Positions 33,826 to 42,739 of a stretch of 48,858 nucleotides of DNA are shown here, in pieces (the stretch's first letter is position 1; every line of letters starts with the position of its first letter). The DNA comes from an uncultured Prevotellaceae bacterium (GTDB lineage Bacteria > Bacteroidota > Bacteroidia > Bacteroidales > Bacteroidaceae). The notes under the pieces are model-generated. The model worked only from the letters and a program-made list of their open reading frames with translations, made no database searches and was not told where the DNA came from. Made by a program: the position numbers and the translations under genes. The stretch covers positions 1 to 48,858 of the forward strand of contig CACWWZ010000001.1 of NCBI GenBank assembly GCA_902764705.1, given 5' to 3'.

Positions 33826-35883
33826 TCATTTACTAAACAGCCCGTAGGTCGTTCTCAGCACCCTAAACTCGGTACGGCGATTCAGCTGGTTGCACTGCTC
33901 CTGCTGTTCTGCGTCCTCCAACGTCTTGATGAATTCTTCCGTCAAGATGTCGTTTTCTTTCAGGAACGGATACTTTTCTGTCACCTTTCTGCGGATTTTC
34001 TTGGGCTTGTCCTTGCCATATCCTACAGGCGTCAGACGGTCTGACGCAATACCATGTTCTATCAGGTATTTCACCACCGACTCGGCACGTCGCTGCGAGA
34101 GGCGTTTGTTATATTCTGCTGAGCCCTTGTAGTCGCAGTGCGCCGACAGCTCGATGGTCACGTTCGGATTATCTTCCAGCAGCACCACCAGCTTGTCCAA
34201 AGCCTCTGCCGATTCAGGGCGTAGCGTAGCTTTGTCGAAGTCGTAGAAGATGTTGTCGATGAGCACGGGGGCGGTAATCGATGCCAACGGGAATTGCAGC
34301 ACGTATTCTTCCGATTCCGTCACGGGTTCCACGCGCAGCTGTTCCTGGTGATTCAGGAATCCCTTGCAGGTTCCCAGGAAGACGTAGTCCACACCAGCCT
34401 TGATTTGTTGCGTAAACGATCCGTCGCCCTTCACGCTCAGCTTCAGGTTCGTACCGTCGTTACCCACCATATACACCTGTCCGGCAGGCAGCTCATAGCC
34501 GTCCTGCTCGTAAACCCAGCCCGTCACAGTCTGGACGATTTCCGGATTATAGAATGAGAAAATGTGGTCCCAACCCTTTCCGTCGCCGCGGTTCGACGAG
34601 AAGTATCCCTGATTCTTCAATCCTTCGAAGGTCATACCGAAATCGTCGCCCTGTGAGTTTAGCGGATAGCCCGGGTGTTCTATCTCATACCGCTCCGATC
34701 CCAGTTCACCGTCTTCCGTGATTAGTTCCGTGTTCTGAGTGGGTTTCGCAATATATATGTCCAGTCCACCCATGCCCTCGTGCCCGTTGCTCGAGAAATA
34801 CAGGTCACCATTGGGACGGAACGTGGGAAACATCTCATCGCCAGGGGTGTTGATGGGTGCTCCGAGGTTCTCTACGCCTCCTACGCCGCTGGTCGTCAGG
34901 CGGACGCGCCAAATGTCGTAGCCTCCCATGCCGCCAGGCATATTGCTGGTGAAATAGAGCCACTCACCGTCTGGTGATATGGCAGGGTGTGCATAGGCCG
35001 ACAAGGTGTCGCGCGTCAGTTTCAGTTCCGTGGCCTTGCTCCATGCGGCATCACTGCGGTTCGAGGTGACTATTGTGGCGAAGCGCGGATAGTCGGGATC
35101 CGTTTTACACTGCGTCAGATACATCGTCCGACCGTCTGGCGTAAACGAGCAGGCGCCCTCTTCGCCCTCTGTGTTCAGTTCGCTGTCTATTGACTCGGGG
35201 CGTTGCCACTTGCCTTTATCGTCTTTCTGCGACAGGAATATATCGGCATTCTTCGTACCCGTGATGCCACTCAAATCGTCGCCCTTCGACTGGTTACGCG
35301 TCGAAGTGAAAAACAGCTGGTCCCACTCATCGCCACCCAGCATGGGACTGTACTCTGAACGACGGGAATTGAAGAAATTCTCGCGCTTCACGGTATATGC
35401 CGATCCTTCCTGCTTCCATCCGGGAGCCTTCTGTGCTGAGCGCAACCCCGTGAGAGCCAAGGTGCGGGCATCCTCAAATCCTCGTAGCCCTGCCCCCTCA
35501 TACACCACAATACTGTCCAACTGTGCCTGGAACTGCTTGGTAGCCTCCTTATACTGTCCGTTCTTCATCAATTGCTGTCCCAGATACAGGTGCGTCAGCG
35601 AATCCGCCTGCTTGTAGCGGATGGCATTGTTATACGATGCAATAGCCTTCTGAGTGTAGTTGATGCGACGATAGCATTCAGCCATCTTCAACGCCAGTCG
35701 TCCTCGCTGGTCACGCTGTTTCGGGGGCGTCTGCGAATAAGCCTTCTTATACTGCGTGGCAGCATCGTAATACTCGCCCAGGGCATACGCCTTGTCGCCC
35801 TTCTTGATAGCCTGGTCCGCTCCGCATCCCGTCAGGAGCGCAGCAACCGCCAACAGCAATATGAGGTGTATTTTCTTCTGCAT
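33826..35883 (-). CDS. porE: PorE-like OmpA-family lipoprotein of the type IX secretion system
   Basis: A 685-aa protein. It has a lipoprotein signal (AALLTGCG, lipid cysteine about 20), TPR repeats (about 25-150), a PD40 beta-propeller (about 175-440 with SPDGEWLYFTSN and FTPDGRTMYLT), a carboxypeptidase-regulatory-like beta domain (about 455-540) and a C-terminal OmpA peptidoglycan-binding domain (about 550-680, NVTIELSAHCDYKGSAEYN). This order and length match PorE of Porphyromonas gingivalis, which anchors the T9SS to peptidoglycan. The LRR and CotH proteins in this window have sorting-domain-like C-termini and would be candidate cargo. The gene follows topoisomerase III across a terminator-like hairpin. 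Confidence 0.82.
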   Translation of the reverse strand: MQKKIHLILLLAVAALLTGCGADQAIKKGDKAYALGEYYDAATQYKKAYSQTPPKQRDQRGRLALKMAECYRRINYTQKAIASYNNAIRYKQADSLTHLYLGQQLMKNGQYKEATKQFQAQLDSIVVYEGAGLRGFEDARTLALTGLRSAQKAPGWKQEGSAYTVKRENFFNSRRSEYSPMLGGDEWDQLFFTSTRNQSKGDDLSGITGTKNADIFLSQKDDKGKWQRPESIDSELNTEGEEGACSFTPDGRTMYLTQCKTDPDYPRFATIVTSNRSDAAWSKATELKLTRDTLSAYAHPAISPDGEWLYFTSNMPGGMGGYDIWRVRLTTSGVGGVENLGAPINTPGDEMFPTFRPNGDLYFSSNGHEGMGGLDIYIAKPTQNTELITEDGELGSERYEIEHPGYPLNSQGDDFGMTFEGLKNQGYFSSNRGDGKGWDHIFSFYNPEIVQTVTGWVYEQDGYELPAGQVYMVGNDGTNLKLSVKGDGSFTQQIKAGVDYVFLGTCKGFLNHQEQLRVEPVTESEEYVLQFPLASITAPVLIDNIFYDFDKATLRPESAEALDKLVVLLEDNPNVTIELSAHCDYKGSAEYNKRLSQRRAESVVKYLIEHGIASDRLTPVGYGKDKPKKIRRKVTEKYPFLKENDILTEEFIKTLEDAEQQEQCNQLNRRTEFRVLRTTYGLFSK

Positions 35884-35902
35884 ACCTTATTAATAACGCA
35901 AA

Positions 35903-35924
35903 GGCAGGCATTTTATTGCCTGCC
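35903..35924 (-). terminator. Hairpin terminator after topoisomerase III
   Basis: Perfect 8-bp stem GGCAGGCA/TGCCTGCC with a 6-nt loop, directly behind the topB stop. On the minus strand it is followed by a short TTTG run. It may also set the 5' region of the porE mRNA. Confidence 0.6.
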
Positions 35925-35931
35925 CTTCGTC

Positions 35932-37866
35932 TTATGATTTCTTCTTGCCCTTTTTCTTTTCTTCTTCGGGGGGCATGACGGTGATGCGGCGGTTGGTGGG
36001 GTCGCTCATGACGTCGCGGACGATGTCGGTGACCTGCTGCTTGAGTTCGTTGATGAACTGCTGGGGGTCGTATTTTTGGGCTTCGATGTCGCGCAGCTTC
36101 TTTTCCCAGATGCCGGTGAGTTCGCAACTCTTGAGGAGTTCCTCGCGGATGAGGTCGATGAGCTCGATGCCTGTAGGGGTGGCGACGAGGCGTTTCTTCT
36201 CGCGCCGGATGTAGTGGCGCTTGAAGAGTGTTTCGATGATGCCGGCACGGCTTGACGGGCGGCCGATGCCGTTTTCCTTCATGGCGGCACGCAGGGTCTC
36301 GTCCTCGACGAACTTGCCGGCGGTCTCCATAGCACGTAGCAAGGTAGCCTCGGTATAATAGGGTGGGGGTGTGGTCCACTTCTCCGTGAGGGTGGGCTTG
36401 TGGTCGCCACTCTCGCCCTTGACGAAGGTGGGCAGGGTGCGCTCTTCGTCGGCGTTTTTCTCTAGGTTCTCTTGGTTTTCCGGAGAGTCCGGGCTTTCCG
36501 GAGAGTCTGGGGCTTTAGCTCTGACTACGCGCCAGCCCGGGTCGAGGATTTCCTTGCCGGTGACTTTAAACTCGATGCTAGTATCACCAGTCTCACTAGT
36601 AGGACTAGTTGTACTAGGTGTACTAGAAACTTTGCCCAGGACGGTGGTGGTGGAGAATTTGCAGTCGGGCAGGAAGACGCCGATGAAGCGACGTGCCACG
36701 AGGTCGAAGACCTTCTGTTCGGCGTCGGTCAAATTCTGCGGAATGACGCCTGTAGGGATGATGGCGTGGTGGTCCGTCACTTTCGACGAATCGAAGACGC
36801 GCTTCGACTTTTTCAGCGGCTTGCCACCAATGGGTTTGATGAACTCCGCATAGACCGCCTTTCCGAAGAACTTCGTCTGGTAGAGACCGTTCATGGTCTG
36901 CGGACACTTGGGGTAGATGTCGTCGGAGAGGTATTGTGTGTCGACACGCGGGTAGGTGGTGTACTTTTTCTCGTAGAGCGCCTGGATGAGGTTCAGCGTC
37001 ATCTCGGCAGAGAATCCGAACTTGCGGTTGCAATCGACCTGTAACGAAGTGAGGTCATAAAGCTGGGGCGGTTGTTCCTTGCCTTCCTTCTTCTCGACCT
37101 TGGTGACGGTGAACGGCTTGCCCTCGATGGTCTTGAAGGCCTGCTCGCCCTCTTCCTTCGAGGTGAACTTGCCGGAAGTGGCTGTAAATGTGGTGTCGCG
37201 ATAGACTGTGGCCAGCACCCAGTAGGGTTCGGGCTTGAAATTGTCGATCTCCTTCTGGCGATTGACGATGAGTGCGAGGGTAGGGGTTTGTACGCGTCCG
37301 ATGGAGAGCACCTGACGGTTTTGGCCGTATTTCAGCGTATAGAGCCGGGTGGCATTCATTCCCAGGAGCCAGTCGCCGATGGCGCGCGAGAGGCCAGCCA
37401 GGTAGAGCGGCTGGTAATCTGCCTGGTCTTTTAGATTAGCAAAGCCCTCGCGGATAGCCTCGTCGGTCATCGACGATATCCACAGACGGCTGACAGGACA
37501 CTTGGCACCTGCCTTCTGCATGACCCAGCGCTGGATGAGTTCACCCTCCTGTCCGGCGTCGCCGCAGTTGACGATGCGGTCGGCTTTCTGCATGAGGTCT
37601 TCGATGATGGCAAACTGTTTCTTGATGCCCTGGTCGTCGATGAGTTTGATGCCAAAGCGCTCGGGTATCATGGGCAACGACGTCAGACTCCACGAACGCC
37701 ACATGGGGGTGTAGTCGTGGGGTTCTTTTAGTGTACACAGGTGACCAAAGGTCCACGTGACCTGAAAACCGTTGCCTTCCATATATCCGTCGTGGCTCGA
37801 CGTCGCCCCGATAATTCGGGCAATGTCGCGCGCCACACTGGGTTTCTCTGCAATACAAACTATCAT
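35932..37866 (-). CDS. topB: DNA topoisomerase III
   Basis: A 644-aa type IA topoisomerase. It has a Toprim domain with IAEKPSVARDIA and CGDAGQEGEL (acidic metal site), the RAIGDWLLGMNATR segment, the catalytic tyrosine Y305 in YTTYPRVDT, and HHAIIPTG. The C-terminal basic tail is lysine-rich (EEEKKKGKKK). It relaxes negative supercoils and decatenates replication intermediates. Two low-complexity stretches, around 420-445 (SSTPSTTSPTSETGDTS) and 462-485 (APDSPESPDSPENQENLEK), are encoded by CTAGTA-rich and TCCGGA-rich DNA repeats and look like in-frame inserts. The gene has its own promoter with an 8-nt leader. Confidence 0.92.
   Translation of the reverse strand: MIVCIAEKPSVARDIARIIGATSSHDGYMEGNGFQVTWTFGHLCTLKEPHDYTPMWRSWSLTSLPMIPERFGIKLIDDQGIKKQFAIIEDLMQKADRIVNCGDAGQEGELIQRWVMQKAGAKCPVSRLWISSMTDEAIREGFANLKDQADYQPLYLAGLSRAIGDWLLGMNATRLYTLKYGQNRQVLSIGRVQTPTLALIVNRQKEIDNFKPEPYWVLATVYRDTTFTATSGKFTSKEEGEQAFKTIEGKPFTVTKVEKKEGKEQPPQLYDLTSLQVDCNRKFGFSAEMTLNLIQALYEKKYTTYPRVDTQYLSDDIYPKCPQTMNGLYQTKFFGKAVYAEFIKPIGGKPLKKSKRVFDSSKVTDHHAIIPTGVIPQNLTDAEQKVFDLVARRFIGVFLPDCKFSTTTVLGKVSSTPSTTSPTSETGDTSIEFKVTGKEILDPGWRVVRAKAPDSPESPDSPENQENLEKNADEERTLPTFVKGESGDHKPTLTEKWTTPPPYYTEATLLRAMETAGKFVEDETLRAAMKENGIGRPSSRAGIIETLFKRHYIRREKKRLVATPTGIELIDLIREELLKSCELTGIWEKKLRDIEAQKYDPQQFINELKQQVTDIVRDVMSDPTNRRITVMPPEEEKKKGKKKS
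36457..36515. repeat. TCCGGA-type tandem repeat inside topB
   Basis: Two 18-19-bp copies of TTTTCCGGAGAGTCYGGG follow a TTCTCTAGG-like run. The same TCCGGA motif family occurs in mfd near 22325-22360. Confidence 0.6.
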
Positions 37867-37874
37867 ACAAAGTG

Positions 37875-37882
37875 CAAAGGTA
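37875..37882 (-). promoter_or_regulatory. -7 promoter element (TACCTTTG) of topB
   Basis: On the minus strand TACCTTTG is 8 nt before the topB ATG at 37866. Confidence 0.7.
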
Positions 37883-38009
37883 GTGCAAACCGAACGAAAT
37901 GCAAAATAAATTTAGATTTATTTTCATTTCAGAGGTGCAGCCTACCTTCACCAAGGGTGAAAGGTAATCATTTTAAATGAAAAGTGTCTTCACTTTTACT
38001 TTTTTTTTG

Positions 38010-38017
38010 TACTTTTG
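38010..38017 (+). promoter_or_regulatory. -7 promoter element (TACTTTTG) of the CotH gene
   Basis: TACTTTTG follows a run of nine T and ends 10 nt before ATG 38028. It excludes the earlier in-frame ATG at 37977. Confidence 0.7.
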
Positions 38018-38027
38018 CAGGCAAAAT

Positions 38028-39893
38028 ATGAGAACGATGAAACATAAATGGTCAATCATACTTCTGTTGTTATGTCCTGTATTGCAGGTCATGGCCGATG
38101 ATGAGAAACTGGCGGGAACCGTGATAGGTACGCCATTGTCAGTGAACTATTCAACCAATCAGCAGTCGACGACAGTAAACACCTGTTCGGATGCTTTCGA
38201 CGGTAGTCTCTCTACATTCTTTGCTTCGTGGGAGCGCAGCTATACGTGGGCTGGGCTCGATTTGGGCGAACCTCATGTCATTACGCGTGTGGGGTGGTCG
38301 CCGCGTAACGACTCGCAAGGTCCGAAGCGTGTGTTGTTGGGAGTCTTCGAGGGTGCCAACCGTGAGGACTTTATGGATGCATTACCACTGTATATTATTG
38401 ACGAGCAAGGTACCATCGGAAAAATGTCGTATGCCGACGTTGACTGTTCACGAGGCTTCCGCTATGTGCGTTATGTGGGTCCGTCGGATGCCCGATGTAA
38501 TGTTGCCGAGTTGGAGTTCTATGGTCATCCTGGTGTCGGCGATGACGCTCACCTATATCAGTTAACAAACCTGCCAACGGTTAGCATCCATACGTTGGAT
38601 GGTGAGATTCCTTACGATAAAGAGCATCAGATCGTGTCGCAGCTGACTGTCATCAGCGATGACGGTACCAGTCTGATTTCGGAGCCAGGAACCACTCGTG
38701 AGCGTGGCAATGCCTCGCGCACGTTTCCCAAGAAGCCTTATCGCATTAAGTTTGACAAGAAACAGAAGATGCCCGGTGCTGCGGGAAAGGCCAAGAAATG
38801 GACGCTCATTAACAATTACGGTGACAAGACGCTGATGCGTAACCTGGTGGCTTTCGAGTTGAGCCGTCGTATGGGCATGCCTTACACGCCGTACGGAAGG
38901 GCTGTCGACGTGTTGTTGAACGGTGAATACAAGGGCTGCTATCAGTTGTGCGATCAGGTGGAGGTATACAGTAACCGTGTGGACATTGAGGAAATGACAC
39001 CAGAGGACATCAGCGGAACGGCTCTGACGGGCGGCTACCTGATTGAGATTGATGCCTACGCCTACGATGAAACATCGTATTTCGTTTCGAACAAAGGCAA
39101 CCCCGTCACTATCAAGTCGCCCGACGAGGATGAAATCCGGCCTGAGCAGAGCCAGTATATCAAGACCCACTTCAACAAGATGGAGGAGCAGTGGAGCACG
39201 TATCTGGACCTGTCCACCTTCCTGCGTCATTTCCTGGTGGGGGAACTGTCGGGAAATACTGACACCTATTGGAGTGTCTATATGTATAAGCACCGCGACA
39301 ACGACATCATCTATACGGGGCCGGTATGGGATTTTGACTTAGCCTTTGACAACGATAACCGTACCTATCCCATTATGAACCTGAAAGACTACATCTACCG
39401 TACCAAAGGCAGCTGTGCGGGCAACATGAGGACGTTTGTTGACAATATCGTTGTGCGTAGTGCATCTGCCAAGGCCAAAATGAAGGAGCTGTGGGGAGAG
39501 GCCCGTCAGGGTGGACTGACCGAGGAGAACATGGTGGCCTATATTGATGCCTGGGAAGAAGAACTGCAGCAGTCGCAGCGACTTAATTTCCTGCGCTGGC
39601 CCATCTTGGACAAGAAGGTACATCAAAATCCCGTTATTTGGCGCACCTATACGGCCGAAGTGCAGAATGTGCGCCGTTTCATGAAAGAACGCATCAAATG
39701 GATGGACAGCAAACTTGGCTATATCTACGAACCTAGCGGTATTACCATTGCCACGCCAGACATCACTCTGCCTTATGAAGTATGGTCGGTCAGCTGCCAG
39801 TCCATGGGCAGCAATCTGAGTACCCTACCTGCTGGCATCTATGTAGTGCGCCAGGGACAGGCTACTCAAAAGGTAGTGAAGACAAAAAAATAG
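38028..39893 (+). CDS. Secreted CotH-family protein with discoidin-like domain
   Basis: 621 residues from ATG 38028 (or 618 from ATG 38037), with a signal peptide (SIILLLLCPVLQVMA|D). An F5/8-type (discoidin-like) domain (about 40-165, AWTWAGLDLGEPHVITRVG-like) precedes a CotH kinase-like domain (about 190-520). The latter shows RERGNASRTFPKKPYRIKF, the KWTLINNYGDKTLMRN segment and the GPVWDFDLAFDN metal site. CotH-type proteins include spore-coat protein kinases, and their role in Bacteroidota is unclear. The end (LPAGIYVVRQGQATQKVVK) resembles a T9SS type A sorting domain, so surface delivery is likely. The 3' end overlaps, on the other strand, the read-through tail of the interrupted propeller gene. 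Confidence 0.8.
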   Translation: MRTMKHKWSIILLLLCPVLQVMADDEKLAGTVIGTPLSVNYSTNQQSTTVNTCSDAFDGSLSTFFASWERSYTWAGLDLGEPHVITRVGWSPRNDSQGPKRVLLGVFEGANREDFMDALPLYIIDEQGTIGKMSYADVDCSRGFRYVRYVGPSDARCNVAELEFYGHPGVGDDAHLYQLTNLPTVSIHTLDGEIPYDKEHQIVSQLTVISDDGTSLISEPGTTRERGNASRTFPKKPYRIKFDKKQKMPGAAGKAKKWTLINNYGDKTLMRNLVAFELSRRMGMPYTPYGRAVDVLLNGEYKGCYQLCDQVEVYSNRVDIEEMTPEDISGTALTGGYLIEIDAYAYDETSYFVSNKGNPVTIKSPDEDEIRPEQSQYIKTHFNKMEEQWSTYLDLSTFLRHFLVGELSGNTDTYWSVYMYKHRDNDIIYTGPVWDFDLAFDNDNRTYPIMNLKDYIYRTKGSCAGNMRTFVDNIVVRSASAKAKMKELWGEARQGGLTEENMVAYIDAWEEELQQSQRLNFLRWPILDKKVHQNPVIWRTYTAEVQNVRRFMKERIKWMDSKLGYIYEPSGITIATPDITLPYEVWSVSCQSMGSNLSTLPAGIYVVRQGQATQKVVKTKK

Positions 39894-41375
39894 TTTCTCG
39901 CGTTTTAATTTCGTTTCCACGCGCTGATCGCTTTCGATGCGACGACCTGTCAGTCGGGCATTGGTCTCAATGCGTCGTGTTGTAAAGTCGGGTGTGTTGT
40001 AAGAATAGAGTAGCTTGCGGTAGTAATCTTTGGGATTGTGCTGAGGAAGCAGAAATGGTTTGGTGGCTCGTCCGTCGCTACTCATCATTGAGAGGTAGAT
40101 GCGGGTGTAGAGCCCGTCGTCGCGCCGACTAGTGAAGAGGAACCAGCGGCTGTTGCTGCTCCAGCTGTGCAGACTCTCGGCCTATTCGCTGTTTACTTCG
40201 TCCAAGGCCCGTCTTTCGCCTGTTGTCAGGTCGAGCAGCCATAGGTCGGCCTCAGGATGCCAGACGGAGAAATAGCCGTAATCTACTTGTGTGTACATCA
40301 GATAGCGGCCATCGTAGGAGGGACGGGGCCAGGTAACGCTCTTGCCTGTCGTGGCTGCATGAATGAGCGTGTCGACCTGTTCTCCCATGCGACCCGTGCT
40401 GTCATCGAAGCTGACGCGACAGAGACTATAACGCTCTTTGTCATAGTCGGTGGGATAGATTTGGCGCTGAGCGGTGGTAAAATAGAGCCACCGTCCGTCA
40501 GGCGAGAAAGCTGGCGTATTCTCTGCCCATAGCGGCTGCATCGTCAGTGTATCCTTAAGAATGGAATGTGTCTCGGTGTCGTAGACGAAGACGTCTGACG
40601 AACTGTCGTAGACCTCGATGCGCTTTTTGCCTGCAGCGTGGAACATCTGTGACGTCATGTTAGTGGAGAATGCACAGTAGCGACCGCCAGGATGCCAGTA
40701 AGGATAGACCATCGATCCTCCAAGTGAATCGTTTCTGGCCATCAGTAATTCGTCCTGTCCGTTGCGATGAACGACAGTGGCACCGTGTGATCCGCGCACG
40801 TGATAGACATACTGGTCAGGGTTTGTGCGGTTGGCAGTATGGCAATTGATGCACTGATCCGTTATTTGAGTGTTTTCTATCAGTGCCGTCTCGTCGAAGG
40901 TGGAGAGGTCACGCTGACAGAGTCCCATCTTACTGTATATCTCAAAGCTGGGGGGAATGCGACGGTATGTGATACCCCATTCGTCAAGCGCCTCGCTGCT
41001 TACGAAAATATCAAAACTGCGATAACGCGTCCAACGTCCGTCCTTCTCGGCACAAACGGTTAATGTCAGCTTTCCGCCCTTGTTGGGCTGCAATAGCTGG
41101 TGCCACTCATCTATATCGAAGTCGGCAAAGTCGCCATTGACATGCAGCGAACCACCTTTCGAGCCTTTCACCTCGACATCGATAGTTTCGAACTCATTGT
41201 CGGCCATCGAGAAATTGAGAGGCGCAATACCCACAGGAATGGTGACATCCACGTAATCAGGATATGTGTCAGGCAACTCGTTCTTCTCTGTTACGTTTGT
41301 AGGCGCGGTATGGCAACCCATCAGGATGGTGACGAGCAGAAACAATAGGATGATATGTAATAGCTGGTGTCTCAT
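39825..41375 (-). pseudogene. CxxCH beta-propeller lipoprotein, unit C, interrupted by an amber codon
   Basis: The first 397 codons (41375-40182) match the two upstream paralogs. They include a lipobox (ILMGC, C21), the PDYVDVTIPVGIAPLNF N-terminal beta domain, CINCH at 175-179 with His192, and PD40 propeller strands such as FSPDGRWLYFT. A TAG at 40182-40184 then replaces one codon. The same frame continues through the last propeller segment (SLHSWSSNSRWFLFTSRRDD, PFLLPQHNPKDYYRKLL), which aligns with unit B, and runs on to 39825 into the antisense of the CotH gene. It is either a recent nonsense allele or expressed as a truncated protein lacking part of the propeller. It lies 8 nt downstream of its membrane-protein partner. 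Confidence 0.75.
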
Positions 41376-41382
41376 ACGGCAG

Positions 41383-42591
41383 TCAGATAAAGAAATAGTC
41401 TTTAGTTTTCAGATACTGTTCATGTGATTTCTTCATGAAAGGATATTGCTCGATCAACTTGGGATTATCAACCAGAGGGCGCATCTTACAAACCCATCGG
41501 CGATAGAATGTCGTCTCGTCCAAGATGGAAAGATATTTCTTTGCCAAAGCATATTGTCCTGTAATGATACAGATTTCTGTCAAGTTCTTCAGTGCCCTTC
41601 CACTTTTATTATAGTTAGGGATATATTCCATGGCCTCGAAGGCTGCACGCTGGGAAATGGCGGTCCAACTGAGCTGGCTAGCCAGTTCGCTAACGATAAA
41701 GGCAGACGACAAACTGCCAAAATATACGTTGAAGTGTAAGTCATCCAAACAGAACACGGAGGGCTCGCTGTCGTACATGCTTACTGGTATAACAATTCTG
41801 GACATGAGTTCCTGATATTTTATCAGTCCAGCCTGATAGGAGGCCAGAATGACGGCACTTCTTACAGCCGGAGAGACAGGTGACTGAAACTTCCGCAAGA
41901 CTTGGTTCCATTCCTGCTGACGTATCAGCATGTCGCACTCCATTTCCTCGTAGGTGCCCATCTCCTTGACACAGGTCCAGTCGTAGTCGATGCCTTTGAC
42001 TACTTGTGCCAGCGGATAAGGTGTTACGTATGAACTGCCCATCAGACATACAACAAACAATGTAGCTGTAAGGGGTATCCATCGTATAGCACATAGAACG
42101 AGAAGAGCAGCCATCGGACCTGTCAGCCAATACATGACGGGAATCATCAGGCATAGTACTATGAGCCGTATCCGCTTTGCTTGGATGCTCATGACCGCGC
42201 TTCCGGCCATCATTACAAGAATTGCAGCCATCGTTGGTGTCAAAGGGATGTGAGGCAGCATGGTCATATACCATAATAGGATGGGAGGGAGCAAAGAGAG
42301 TGGAAAACGCACTTTGTTTTTGATGGTTGGAAAGAACTGTCGGAGTAATCTGGAGGACAGCTGTTGGGCAACAACAAAAAGAATGGCATAGACCAGTGCA
42401 CTATTGGTAGGATTCAAGAAGAACTGGGCTATACATTCCCCCAGATATCGGGCCGCTCCTCCTGGTATAACAAGGCGCTCCGTCAGATAGTCACATGTCC
42501 AAAGGAACAACTGCGACATCTCCCTAACCACGGGTTTGAAGGGATAGCAGAAAAACCAAAAACAAAACACGATAATGGCTAAAATAACCAC
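41383..42591 (-). CDS. Polytopic membrane protein, unit C (DUF6057-like), probably 5'-damaged
   Basis: 402 residues from GTG 42591. There are about seven hydrophobic helices (1-190), then a soluble helical-repeat tail (about 205-402) with LTEICIITGQYALAKKYLSIL and TTFYRRW, matching the tails of the unit A and B paralogs. In the same frame an ATG at 42636, placed 20 nt behind a good -7 element, is followed at codon 4 by TAA. The 11 codons between that stop and GTG 42591 read like native sequence (SSVSKYWEQIS). The original start was probably 42636 and was lost to a nonsense mutation. GTG 42591 would still give an intact first helix. The DUF6057 name is a tentative recollection. Confidence 0.65.
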   Translation of the reverse strand: MVILAIIVFCFWFFCYPFKPVVREMSQLFLWTCDYLTERLVIPGGAARYLGECIAQFFLNPTNSALVYAILFVVAQQLSSRLLRQFFPTIKNKVRFPLSLLPPILLWYMTMLPHIPLTPTMAAILVMMAGSAVMSIQAKRIRLIVLCLMIPVMYWLTGPMAALLVLCAIRWIPLTATLFVVCLMGSSYVTPYPLAQVVKGIDYDWTCVKEMGTYEEMECDMLIRQQEWNQVLRKFQSPVSPAVRSAVILASYQAGLIKYQELMSRIVIPVSMYDSEPSVFCLDDLHFNVYFGSLSSAFIVSELASQLSWTAISQRAAFEAMEYIPNYNKSGRALKNLTEICIITGQYALAKKYLSILDETTFYRRWVCKMRPLVDNPKLIEQYPFMKKSHEQYLKTKDYFFI

Positions 42592-42656
42592 CGATATCTG
42601 TTCCCAATATTTGGATACGCTGCTTTATAAATTCATGATTTTTCCGTTTGCATGTG

Positions 42657-42664
42657 CAAAGGTA
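42657..42664 (-). promoter_or_regulatory. -7 promoter element (TACCTTTG) of unit C
   Basis: TACCTTTG on the minus strand. A heptamer array (42674-42701) lies 9 bp upstream of it, so unit C has its own promoter and is not only read from unit B. Confidence 0.65.
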
Positions 42665-42673
42665 CAAAATAAA

Positions 42674-42701
42674 ATGAGAAATGAGCAATGATGAATGATA
42701 A
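42674..42701 (-). repeat. Heptamer array (4 units) upstream of the unit C promoter
   Basis: ATGAGAA/ATGAGCA/ATGATGA/ATGATAA in 7-nt phase, covering the -33 region of the minus-strand promoter. Confidence 0.75.
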
Positions 42702-42739
42702 ATTCTGATTAATGAATCAAGAAGCAATTCTTATTTGTT

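Noticed and set aside
37977-38027. N-terminal extension of the CotH protein from ATG 37977
   Set aside because: The -7 promoter element lies inside this stretch, and the signal peptide begins after 38028.
40182-40184. TAG decoded as pyrrolysine
   Set aside because: No pyl genes are seen, the paralogs carry no lysine-like catalytic residue here, and nonsense mutation is simpler given the second stop in the partner gene.
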